In this document: positions 38,199-49,798 of the stretch, piece after piece
How the letters are laid out: every line of letters starts with the position of its first letter
Position numbering within the stretch: the stretch's first letter is position 1
NCBI GenBank assembly: GCA_028023455.1
Contig: JAQFVV010000032.1
Location: 5,516,392 to 5,580,391, forward strand
From: Epiperipatus broadwayi
Taxonomy: Eukaryota > Onychophora > Udeonychophora > Euonychophora > Peripatidae
Direction: 5' to 3'
Length of the DNA: 64,000 nucleotides
Position numbers and translations under genes: made by a program
The notes under the pieces: model-generated
Databases searched by the model: none
Told to the model about the DNA's origin: nothing
Seen by the model: only the letters and a program-made list of their open reading frames with translations

Positions 38199-38275
38199 AA
38201 AGCATCGGCCAAGAAGCGAACCCAGGACAACTGCTTATAAGGCAGCTGTGTTGACCACTCGGCCACCAACGTTTG
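38199..38275 (-). mobile_element. tRNA-derived SINE head
   Basis: The minus strand has a near-perfect A box (TGGCCGAGTGG), an anticodon-like stem CTGC/GCAG around loop CTTATAA, a B box (GGTTCGCTTC) and 3' CCGATGC that can pair with the 5' ACGTTGG at six of seven positions allowing G-U. The D stem and T stem are damaged. A short A-rich tail (T run at 38,182-38,190 on the plus strand) follows. The homologous copy at 28.7 kb with the same flank (CATGTG plus A-run) shows it is a dispersed SINE rather than a lone tRNA gene. Confidence 0.7.
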
Positions 38276-39605
38276 TTCTACAGTTATGTATTGGCTCAAT
38301 GTCAAGTAGTATATAGTTGATTTTTTTTTATTCTACCCCATTAAAAACTAAACCAAAGAATAATGAGTATACTTAAAGATAAATATATAGATAAAGGGTA
38401 AATCAGTTTTTAAAGAGCCAACCATAAGGCAAAGCTCTCCATATCAGCCAGCCATCAAATTAAAAACAATGAAAAAAAAAAGATATTAATCGTCAGGTCT
38501 TTTCAATTTATGCCACATGCATGATATGCATATTTTTCTATTAGATAATTAATGATTTGATAATTGTAAATGTTATTGGAACCTGTAAAATAATAAGCAT
38601 ATGATATACTACCGTTATATCATACGACTTTTATGTGTGTATATATGTGTGTGTAAACTGGAGATAAAAACAAATTTATAAATGGCATTCAATTTTTATA
38701 ATTTCAAAAATAAGTTATGGATGTGTATTCCTAAATGCGTAATCATATATCTTCTTCATCTCTGTACATAATTTCTTGTTGATTAGTTTGATCATCATCA
38801 GAAGCTGAAGTCATTCAAAGTATATTTGAAAAATATTGAAAGTCAGAAGTTTTTTTATTTTCAGCATATTTGCAACAACTTGAATAATTCCAACTAAGAT
38901 TTATGAGCATTCAAACTTTAATATAATGTTGATATTAATATAAATAACTACATATACTGACAAATTTCAAAAATATTAATTTTTTCCTTATAAAAACATC
39001 TGCTTTTATATATATAATAAAATATTTTTCTAAAATAATTATAGTAATAATATTGCAATAAAAATAATAAATAACAATAATATATTTTATAAATAAGCAG
39101 AAGTAGCTTCAATTAATTTAACTTTCTTCAACTGAAAAACATTTAAATTCAAATTTAGCTGAAATTAACTCATCATGTCATATCCCAAGATTTAATGTTC
39201 TGTACATTCTGTTAATTAAAGATATCCTATTTCTATTTATCAAAATTGTCTTCTTAATTTTTCTTTTATTATGGTTTCTCTCCTTGTGAAGAATCATAGT
39301 ATTGTCCAGATCAAAAGTGAAAATAAACTCTAATGTTTTTTTTATGTGAGTTTATTTTTAATTTTGATTTGAAATGCTAAGACTTTTCATGATTAGAGTG
39401 ACAATAATAAAAGAAAAATTAAGGAGGCAATTTTCATGAATCTTGAGATATGGCAGGAGTTTATTTCTGTTAATATTAAATTTAAATATTTTTCAGTTGA
39501 AGAATTATCACAGTTATAATTCATTACTTTTTATTATATATATATTATTTAAAAATGATTGTATTTAATATTATATATGTATATAGAGAGATTATACCCA
39601 TATAA
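38276..39605. other. AT-rich interval, nothing firmly recognised
   Basis: A GGCAAAGCTCTCCATA stretch at 38,429-38,444 resembles the family D arm. Otherwise A+T-rich with no gene. Confidence 0.5.
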
Positions 39606-39968
39606 ACAGAGATAATTTTATCTTTTGATATTGCCAGCAAACCAATTACTAATTGACAATCCTGATGTTAAACAAATTTTTTCTATTAATCGATGTAATA
39701 GATCTTTTGTTTTGGATTTTTAGTGAAGTAAAAGGTGCCCTTTTTTTAAAATCCAAATTGCTATAGGGATTTAAATTCAGAAATTTATTTTTAATAGGTG
39801 TAACCTATAAAAATAGCTGTCCAAATTTAAATCCCTATAACAACTTGAATTTTAAGTAAAAGGACAAAAGATCCATTATATAGGTTAATAGAGAAACTTT
39901 GTTTAGTCTCAGGATTATCAATTAGTAATTTGATTTTTGGCAACATCAAAAGGTAAAGTTATTTACAT
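39606..39968. mobile_element. Imperfect foldback MITE (about 170-180 bp arms)
   Basis: The left arm has TATCTTTTGATATTGCCAGC, ACCAATTACTAATTG, CTATAGGGATTTAAATT. The right arm gives the complement in reverse order (AATTTAAATCCCTATAAC..., CAATTAGTAATTTG, GGCAACATCAAAAGGTAAA). The arms meet near 39,800 with almost no loop. Identity is roughly 80 percent by eye. It carries no coding. Confidence 0.75.
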
Positions 39969-40249
39969 TAACATGTGTTTAATCTTTTTATTTATATTCT
40001 TTATAAAATTGCAAATCTATGAAAATATCTAATTTATTATATATATATAAACAAATACTTTAACAGATTACAGATATAAATAATATATTGTTTAGGTTTA
40101 TCCATTTTTGATTTATTGATTTTATCTATTGATTTTTTTTTGATAAATAAATAAACATCAGTAAATTAATACAATAAATCATACATGTATGAACCCAGAT
40201 AATATATCATTTATATGTATCATCCCAGAGTGCACCTGGGCTATGTAAA

Positions 40250-41240
40250 GTCCAGTGGTTTTTTTTTTTTAATTTGTTGCTTTAATATAAAATAATTTGA
40301 GATTTAATGTAAATTAAACAAAAAAATTTAATATATATATATAAGTGTAAGTAATGTAGCCAGCCAGAACGCCATTGTTTTGACTTTAATTATATGCTAG
40401 CCATAACTTTTTAAGACGTAATGTAAATTAAACAAAAGATTTTAATATTATATATTAAATGTGAGAAATATAGCAATTCTAAAAAGCTGATGTTTTGACT
40501 TCAATTATATGCTAATGAAAACTAAATGTAAATATGGTACTAAAGCATCTTTCCTCTCTTTACAATAAATCACATTTCAGACATAAATTTATGTACTGTA
40601 GTTTCATTTTTTTCACAATTTAGATACTATATCTCTGTAATTCAAAGCTTTTGTACTGATTTTTTCCCAAGCATTTTTTATTATTTCTTTGCATAAATGT
40701 AATAATACATTAACCAAAGTTAAATGTAAATATGTTATTATAGCATCTATTTTCCCCCTCACTAAATATTGCATTTCAAACATGAATTTATATAATGTAA
40801 TCACATTTTCTTCATGATTTAAGTACTATATCTTTGTAATTAAAAGAACATGTTTTTGTTAGTGTTTTTTAATGTTGGGGATCATCATTGATGCAGAATT
40901 GGTTGCTTTAGCAAATTTTTTTAAAGGTTTAATGTAAATTAAACAAAACATTTTAATATTATATAAATAAATTTCTAAATTTTAATAAATCTAAATTCAA
41001 ATTTACATTTTTAAGTATATCTATTATATTTGAGAGTGTTACATTGAAATATATATTTACTGGAGTGTCCTATGAATATTTTTTTTTTTATTATCATAAT
41101 TTTTTTTATCTTCACTAACAGTAATGTTGGAATACAAAAATGCTGGTTGTTTCTGTAATACTTTTTTAAAATTAATTGCTTTAACAATTTTAAGATTTAA
41201 TGTAAATATGTTTTTTATTAAACATTATTAATTTATAAAA
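40250..41240. repeat. Degenerate tandem array
   Basis: Two alternating motifs recur. The first, TTTAATGTAAATTAAACAAA, is found near 40,299, 40,418 and 40,928, with a shorter form at 41,198. The second starts TAAATGTAAATATG and runs for about 130 bp, ending near a CTATATCTCTGTAATT block (40,520-40,645 and 40,720-40,845). The copies are diverged. Confidence 0.6.
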
Positions 41241-43079
41241 GTTTGTTATATTTTAAATTAACATTGTAAAGTATCTCTTTCATATGAACTATATTAGGGG
41301 ATTGACAGACCGTGAAAGCACAGAGCACCTTAACATTGAATTACAAATCAGCATTTGAGGCTGTTATTGCATCTGGATGGGAAACTTTACCATGAAATAT
41401 GTACTATAAGTCACTCATATTAATTTTTTTCCCAGCATTTTTATTTAATGGGAGAATTACTTCCTTTGCATATCTGTAGTGATTGTGATATCACCAGACA
41501 AACATTTATTCAGCAATCAGACAACAGAGAAAATACTGATTTTGTATACAAGATATATATATATATATATTGTAACAGGATAGAGGTAGGATGAAAAAAA
41601 GAAGTAAACCTGGGGTGATGGAAAATCATCATCACTCCCAAGTCAACAATATAAAATGAAATATCAATAATTTATAAAGTCTATATGAGTAAGATATTTA
41701 ATAATAAAATGAGATTAGAGAATATCCAAGAACATTGTGAGATGATCCAGCTAACTCAGAAGAGCAACTAAAATAACTAGACATCAATCATATATCAAAC
41801 AGCATTATAAAGTAAATATCAGTATACGTAAAATACCATCCATCATCATTAATGATGGGAATAAACAAATTAGTACAATAAATCAAAATAAAATCAACAG
41901 TCCATCTTGTGACTGGATTGGAAATGGGTCTTCTCTAGACCAGACTATCTATTAAGCCTTTGGCACTTTGGGAAATTATTTAAACATAACTTGGATGCAT
42001 TAGCTTAGTGCCCTTCCATTAAAATACACAATAATAATAAATCAAAACAATAATGCTGGGACATTTAAAACATGCTGATCATCATCAATGCTCTGGCCAC
42101 TTGTACTGGCCAACTATAAACTTAACTTCTAATAAGACTAAATTAAAATAAAATATAGTGCATGGGCTTTAAAGAGTATCCTCTTTTGTGCCAACCAGGA
42201 TGATGATTGATCAGCTCTGGATGCCCCAAAGCACTAAATATACATTTCCATTCATTATATTCATCCCATTAACGAATCTAGCCCAGAGAACACAAGCTTT
42301 ATTACTGTATGTGACCAAGAGATGAAGAAAACAATTTTAACAATTAAATAAGTTTATTAATAACAATAAAAAAATGATATTTAAGGTCTTATAGGTTAAG
42401 GGTTCTGATTTTGAATGGTATACAAAATAATATACACAACTAAAGTTATTACATTGTTTTACAATATTTCTCAATTAGATTCTATAAAGCATATATATAT
42501 GTACACAGATGGGCATTTTATAACATATGGTGAAGACATTTCAATTAAACATAAAATAATTATTACATTTGTAATTTACATAATTACTATTCAAAATTTA
42601 AATTGTTACATTAATTTACAAAAAGTATAATAAAATATATTCAAATTATTATTATGGTTTACATATATATGCGCACACCTGTGCAATTTATAATATATAA
42701 TGAATATTCAATAACATAAATGATTAAAATTTGCATGTGTCCTATTTGACAAGCATTGACATATATATGCACACAGATTATTTATAAATTTAATTTTGTC
42801 AAACAATAAATAACAACACTTCCACAATTAATAATTTCATTTTGAATATACATAAAATTTATATTTATATATGTGTATCAATATTTAAAAAAATCAGTTT
42901 ATCAAATTCTATTACAGCTTTTTTTTATTCTTTAAAAAAAGGTATGTAGTCAATTTTCCAGAGGTTAGAAAGCTTTTTTATTAGATTACCTCTTAACTAA
43001 TGATAAATGTCTTTAAATTTTAAAATATAGATTTAAAATGTCTATCAAATGAATTATTGAAAAACAACTCACTTTTGTA

Positions 43080-43570
43080 TGCAAGTTTATCTGTGCCCCT
43101 CTGCATACAGACACAGCAGCATATGTATAATTGCTTCTTTATTCAACTGGTGTTTCTCTTGGGCAAGCTGGTTTTTTGGTCAATTCAGGCAATTGTCATT
43201 ATCAGGTAAAAGAGTACATAATTCAGGTATGGTTGGCTTTTTTCCTTCTGTAGTCAGTTCCACTTATACTTGGATTTTATAAGATTCAGGTCAGCAAGCT
43301 GTTTTCCAGAACACTTTTAAGGCTATGAATTACAAAGAATCTTGACCCATTTTCCTCCATGTAAATTCAAATTCCATCAGTGAATTGTATAGCAGCCACT
43401 TCCTTGCATTCGTACATCCTCATGTCAGTTCTCTTGATAATTATTTTAGCCATTTTTGCAGCTAGCTTTACTATGGCCATTTTCTGCTACAGTACCCACT
43501 CTTCACCAAATATTTTAGCCAACTTTACAGCTAGCTCTTCTGCTAACTCTTACAAAACTGCAAGTTAAAC
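43080..43570 (-). pseudogene. Possible decayed gene of the TGTAAC element
   Basis: This is the most complex part of copy 1. On the minus strand a frame reads MRMYECKEVAAIQFTDG around 43,380-43,440, which lines up loosely with EIIEGEEAAAISSLF in copy 2 near 48,520-48,565. Nearby, CACAGATAAAC (minus) also matches copy 2 at 48,793-48,803. Stops interrupt every frame. I do not recognise a transposase domain, so coding origin is only a suggestion. Confidence 0.3.
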
Positions 43571-43802
43571 TGTTCTCTTCAAAATCACTATCCAGACTGA
43601 CTGATATTTTTTTATCAGCCCTTTTTATAAAATCATCTGAAGTGATATAACAACACCTTGATTAAAAACAGAATTTTATTTTTATCTCACTAATCCCTTG
43701 GAATCTATATACATGTTTTTACTTAGGGGATTTCTAATGGATAAAAATTTTTTTAATTAATTAAAAAATTCCAAAAATAAGTATGGTGTTTTTACATTTC
43801 AA

Positions 43803-43803
<1 letters not shown>

Positions 43804-43860
<57 letters not shown>

Positions 43861-43861
43861 T
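43804..43861. repeat. (AAT)n microsatellite
   Basis: About 19 AAT units inside TGTAAC element copy 1. Copy 2 lacks the expansion at the matching place (about 48,140). Confidence 0.95.
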
Positions 43862-44084
43862 TTATTCAGACCTTTTAAAAGTTTAATTTATAAAACAATA
43901 TTTTAAATCAGAGTTATTATTTATTTATTTCTATTTCAGTAAATGTAGAAAATATTTACTATAATTTTTGTCTGTGTTTATTTCTACTTTCCTTTACTTT
44001 ATATATATACACACACACACACTATATTATTATGGGTGTACCATGTAACCCAACCGGTTACAATATATATGTTTTACAGTTACT

Positions 44085-44205
44085 TTCATTTCAATTACAT
44101 ATAGACTGAATTATAATTATTCATTATTATATTTATTAAACTGAATTTCCATTTCATGTTTGGAGGTTGTTAAAACTAAGGCTTGACTCTGATCCTTTGA
44201 ATATT
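44085..44205. mobile_element. Fragment of family H
   Basis: TTTCAATTACATATAGACTG, TATTTATTAAACT, GGTTGTTAAAACTAAGGCTT match in order the right arm of the foldback near 27,300-27,405. It lies in the gap between two TGTAAC elements. Confidence 0.5.
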
Positions 44206-44241
44206 TAAATAGTAATTTTCTGTAATTTATTATATATATAT

Positions 44242-46816
44242 TGTAACGGTAAGAATTGTCCCTCCACGTAACAAAATCTAGAACGCAGGCAAAATACAAT
44301 AAAACTGATCAAATCTGGATGCTGGAATCCAGTCTGACCAACATTCAATCCTTTTTACCTCTGCTTAATGATCTACATCTAGAAATAATGATGTATGTGA
44401 AAATAAATCTAGAGCTGGATAAAATGAACTCACAGACAATAAAATTATGAAACGAGTTATAATCTTAAATATTATTAATTTAATAAAACAATAACAAATA
44501 GTAAAACCTAAAATATACAAAATTATGTAATGAGGATGTGAGAGATTATGCTTGCAGGCATTTATGTTATCTCATTTTAAGTGTTTAATAAAGTGTAGTG
44601 TGGTATTGAAGTTTATGCCTATATTAATATGTCAAATTTCTAGCTCTTTTGCAGTCTGCTAGATCATATGGAACTTAATAGCCAAAGTTATATAACTAAC
44701 TTAATAGCGCTCCTGTGGCATCTATCTATACAAAGTTAAGTCGAGCACATAATTAGGCTCAGAGATACCCAGTTTAGTGTGTTAACCTAGATTAGAATAT
44801 ACACTGATGCTAGATAAGCATTTAATATAAAAGAAAAGAAAACTGGTTTATAATAGGTTTACCTATATACTCTATGGCACATATCAAAATATTAATAAAG
44901 TTAAAAGGTACGAATGGGTCATTATTGATGGGCTTCAGCATCAAATGCTTGGTTGTCCTACAACCATTCAAACTTGCTATGAATAGGAACATTAGTAGTT
45001 CAGGGAGTCAGATAAGCATTAATTATAAATAATCTAGATCCTTGTGCCCTAGTTCTAAAAGAGTGTGCTTTACCCAAACTAAGTGGATAAGTGTGATCTC
45101 TGCCAGCAACTCACCAAGAATCATGCAGCAAGCAGATAATTGTACATTGCATACTTAGTAAGGACACATCCACAACTTATAGATATATAACGCAAATATG
45201 TAAAATTATATTATCATGCCTTAAAATTATATAGCGTCTATTTGCATATCTATACAACCCAGTTCTCAAATTTAGTATTTCAAATATACTATTTAGAGAC
45301 TAAATTAATTAATAACCTAGTTTAAGATTATCACCCGCATCTCAACATATATAAGTCTAAAGAGGACAGAGCATATTTGCGGGATTAATTACAAATAAAA
45401 CATTAAAATATGCTTTGAGAATATTTCTGTGGCTAGTTCCTATGATGTACAAGTTACATATATAAATAGTTATAATTCATAACTAGAGTTAAGCAAACTA
45501 CAATTTTAACTAGAGAATGACTGATTATCATAATATTAATACCCCAAAATTAATCAGTAAAATAACATGATCTTGAAACAGAGAGTGGGAAATAATCAAT
45601 TCAATTATTTAATATTTATTATAGCAAAGATTTGAAATTATCTTCGCAGATTGATAAGCTAAAATTATACTTATAAATACTCATAGTTTCAAGTTATTTG
45701 GCATATTAAATACATATAATATTAAAATGATAAAATTATAGAATAAATTGAATATATTAGAAATAGGCATAAAAGACCGCAGAAAATTATACATTTAATT
45801 TAAAATAGATTATTAAAGTTTTACATTTTAAAAGAGAATTTAAGTTTTACAATCAGACAAGATTTAAACATTAGCATTTAACAGATTTCTTTGCAGATTT
45901 TAGGAAAGGTGTTTGGGAAAGGCAGATTTAATAAATAGTTAGCTTTTAAAAGAAATAATTGAAAATCACAGTTTATGAACAGAGCTCTGAGTGAAAATTT
46001 ATCAATTTACCTATCTGTTGTCTTCATTGTAGTTAGTTCTGGGCACTTGGGAGGATAATAAGTTGACACTTTTGGCAATGAGGTAAAGTTAATGGAGGTT
46101 TTTTCACAGGCTGCTTGACTGGTGTATGGCATTATGTTTTATCAGACCAATGTTCTTTCCATCCCCAGCAAGGACTAGATGCAATGAGTTATTGCCAGAC
46201 TGCCCCACCATTTTTAAGATAAAATGAACATGGGTTCTGTTTACAATTCACTTATTATATATATGATCGATCCTTGATAACAAAACTTTAAGTATTTATA
46301 TTTTTCTAACTCTGGCCACCTGTTTATTTTTACAAGCTTGTCTGCATTTATTTATTTTAGAAAAATATATTTAATTGCTAAAACTAGTAGAAAAACCCAT
46401 TACTTTATTTTACAAAAACATTTTTAATTATGACAACTAATTTAGATTTTGTTTTTCTGCTCCCCCCCCTCCTGTTTATTGTGACAATACTATAAAATTC
46501 TGTGAATTTTGTTATTAACATTTTAGATTTATAAAATCAAGTTCATGCTATTTTAGGACTATTGTGTGACTTAATTTAAAAGTTGTTTACAAAAATTACT
46601 AAGTTGCTTTGATAATTATTAGAAAACAAATTTTATTACCATACCTGCAGAATAACAATGGAAATGGCTTATATACATATGCAATTTGAATAACATAATA
46701 ATAAAATTGGCTAAATAATTTAAATTTAAATATTTCTTAAACTAGAAATATTTATAAAATGTATACATATTTGTAATATATACATATACTATTAAATTAC
46801 AGACTTACCGTTCGCA
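44242..46816. mobile_element. TGTAAC-like element G (2.6 kb) between the inverted pair
   Basis: The left end TGTAACGGTAAG follows a TA tract (44,231-44,241). The right end CTTACCGTTCGCA at 46,804-46,816 is its inverse complement with a one-base indel and is followed by (TA)n at 46,817-46,831. A TTAATTTAATAAAACAATAA block near 44,475 resembles the TTTATTAATAACAA block of the other elements. I recognise no coding frame in the interior, which is A+T-rich with a complex patch at 46,020-46,230. Confidence 0.5.
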
Positions 46817-48479
46817 TATATATATATATATACATGATTTTGCATATATAATAATTTAAGGTTGTTTAAATGGGTACTCTGAGAGAGTTTAAACCTGGCA
46901 TATAGATAGGTGTGGGGGTAAAATATGTGAAACAGGCGGGTGGATAAAACTGACTGTTTCAATATATATATAGACCAAACTATGTTCAACTTATCAATGA
47001 TACACAAACATCATTTAATATTATAATTTACAAGCAGATGAAAGAATGTTTTCATTTCTTGTCTCATTTCAATCTCATTTGATATTAAAATTAATAAATT
47101 GACCATAAATCAAAACAATCCTTGTTCTGATTCATGATTTATTTATCAGCTTAGAATATTATATAATAACTAATGTTTTTTTCTTGTTTTTTTTATATTA
47201 GGAACATGAAACAAGTTTATTTTGTATTTTGCTATATATACCAGTTTAATATTATTCAGTATTGTTATTTGATATACATATTTTTTAAAAAAATGTTATA
47301 TGTCCTTAATGATATTACAGTCAAAATTTTAAAATATTGTGGTCATATGTTCACTTTAAATGCATTGAAATTTTTAGAAATGTATGAACCAAGGAAATTG
47401 TAGCACATGATTTGAAGGATGTTTGTTTTTGTTCAAATTTATAAAATTATAAAAAGATAGAATGCAATAATTAATTTGATTCTATTGATCCATATCAAAT
47501 TCAAAAAGGAATTTATTACAAAATACAATGATTATGTACTACCTAGTTCATATCTAGTTGTTCTTAAAAGTTAAATATTTTAATTTACAAAAATTATGAC
47601 ATCTTATAGAACATACATTTCAAAACATCAGGTATTGCTTACACACTGTAATTTTTTTTTACATTTTTTAACTTGAGAAAAGAGTAAATTATAAACATCA
47701 TCACAACTATCAGTTAAACATCTATAAATATGATGGGTTTTTTTTTACCAATTTTCTGTAATTTTGGTTATTTTTTTATAATACTTACAACATAAGTTTT
47801 CCCCATTCTTTAACATTATCTGTCCATATTCTACAAAGGTTCTTTTCCTTGTGTAATATCAAAAAAATGTATTTTTTACCATTGTTTTTTTTTATTTATT
47901 TGATATATTTATATATATATATTGTAACAGTCATGTTACATGGCATACAATAACATAGTGTGTGTGCACAAATATAAATATATATATATAGTGAACGGAA
48001 AAGTAGTAATAGACACAGACAAAAATTTTGTAGATATTTTATGCATCTTTCTGGAATAATCGTAGTAAAAGATTAAATAATTTTGAATTTAAAATATAAT
48101 TTTATTATAAATTAAACATTTAAAAAGGTCTAATAAATATCTTTATTGAATTCGGATTTTGAAATTAAAAACAAGCATGTTTTATGCTAAAATGTCTCCT
48201 GATAATTGTAAAAATGTTTATTATCTATCTTTAAAATCTTTTAATTAATGCTTGTATACATTTCTTTATCTGTGTAGAAACTTTTGTAGATCATACTTTT
48301 GATAAAACTTTAAAGTGGTTTTTGAAAGGATTAAAAGTGATGTTTTGAAAAGATAAAAACAGTGTTTAATTAATGTGTTTTTGTCATGCCATTCTGGCTA
48401 CAAAAGGTTTGGAAAAAAAGAGTAGATGGGTAGTTTGTTGATTTAAACAATTAGTTGACCAGAATAATTTTTCCAACTG

Positions 48480-48720
48480 CAGTAGTGGTTTTTCAGAGTT
48501 AGAAAATGACCATGAAATAATTGAAGGTGAGGAGGCAGCTGCTATTAGTTCACTATTCTGTAGTTAAGATGCACCTAGAAGAAAGATCCAACTTTTCTGT
48601 CTCTATAGCTTTAAATTTGGACAAGACAGTTTGCATAGCTGAAGTCTATCCAATTCTAGACAGAAAGGAAATCACTTCATGTCAACAATTATTTGAATTA
48701 TACATTTCTCAATGACAACT
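48480..48720 (+). pseudogene. Possible decayed gene of the TGTAAC element, copy 2
   Basis: A frame with ENDHEIIEGEEAAAISSLF from about 48,502 continues past a stop. A 64-codon open piece overlaps it in another frame at 48,521-48,715. The first frame has a weak counterpart in copy 1. Neither carries a domain I recognise. Confidence 0.3.
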
Positions 48721-49319
48721 ACAAATGAATCTCATTAAGAGAATCCCAATTGAATTTATTTATATGTATGCTACTTTATATGCAAGAAACCACAGATAAA
48801 CATATCACTTCATATTTATATAAAGTCAGTTGGTAAGTTCTTTTAAGTAATTCCTTAAAATTACATTTTAAAGTACAAATAAATAATTTTATTCACATTA
48901 AATGTCTAAAAATAAAGATTTAATTCATAGATGATTTTATAGTTATTTTTTCAAGAGAATAAGTGAAATTTATCTACTTTCAACATAGAAATAACTGTGA
49001 AAAGATTTTTTAATAATCGAGAATGATATTATTTTAAATTATTTATTGAAGAAAAAAGTGACATTTTATATTTAAAGATGTTTATAATTAACCAATCAAC
49101 AATTACCGGTCAAATATTGATTTTTTAAAATATAAAACAGGAAACTGTAATCCATAAAGAGAGAATTTGATAACTCATTCATATATATATATGCATATGT
49201 ATATGTTAATTTTATGTATATTCAACATGTAATTAATTATAAAAAATGTTAATAATTCTATTCATATATAATGATTTAAATATGATAATAAATTATTATA
49301 CCATACATAGGTGTATATA

Positions 49320-49480
49320 TATATAATTGAAATAATATTTTTAACAGTTTATAAACAATTACAAACAATCTTTAAATCCGCAAAAGTACTTTCAGTTACT
49401 TTCTAACCAAAAGTACTTTTGCGGATTTAAAGATTGTTTGTAATTGTTTGTAAACTGTTAAAAATATTATTTCAATTATA
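49320..49480. mobile_element. Near-perfect hairpin MITE (71-bp arms, 18-nt loop)
   Basis: The left arm 49,320-49,390 and the right arm 49,410-49,480 are inverse complements with one mismatch by my reading (TTTATAAAC against TTTACAAAC). The apex is CCGCAAAAGTACTTT. It is inserted in the TGTAAC element copy 2. TA-rich flanks on both sides fit a TA target. Such identity means either a recent insertion or ongoing arm homogenisation. Confidence 0.9.
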
Positions 49481-49798
49481 ATTACAATATTGTTTTTAAT
49501 TAATGGATATTTTATTTATTTTACATATATATATATATAATCAGTAAAGAGAAAAACTTACTAATAAAATAACAAATTGATTTTATATACTTTCAAAAAA
49601 AAATGTGATAACTTAAAATTTTAATCATTTATTGTATTTTGTATTACAATTGAAATATATTCATCAATTGTACTGCACATCTGCATACTAATACCAATGC
49701 ATATCAGATAGACACATATTGGTAAATTTTAACTATATTATTTTATGACAATTTAAATATGTTCATTTATAGTATGCCACACATCTGTGCACAGATAT

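Larger units (their letters stand above)
41571..44062. mobile_element. TGTAAC-terminal DNA element, copy 1 (2.5 kb)
   Basis: The left end begins TGTAACAGGATAG and abuts a TA tract at 41,552-41,570. The right end is ...CCAACCGGTTACA at 44,062, followed by ATATATAT. The element recurs in inverse orientation at 47,923-53,526: both termini and several interior blocks match, including CTTGTGACTGGATT (41,908), AAATTATTTAAACATAA (41,971), GTGCCAACCAGGATG (42,189) and AGTTTATTAATAACAATAAA (42,351). The interior at 43,080-43,570 is more complex and may be a decayed gene. TIRs beyond TGTAAC are short, and superfamily is unresolved. Confidence 0.65.

Noticed and set aside
38199-38275. A functional tRNA gene
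   Set aside because: D and T stems are broken, and a diverged second copy with the same tail flank exists at 28.7 kb. A SINE fits better.
41571-44062. LTR retrotransposon, because the ends are TG...CA
   Set aside because: The two ends are inverted rather than direct repeats, and no gag or pol relics or primer-binding site were seen.
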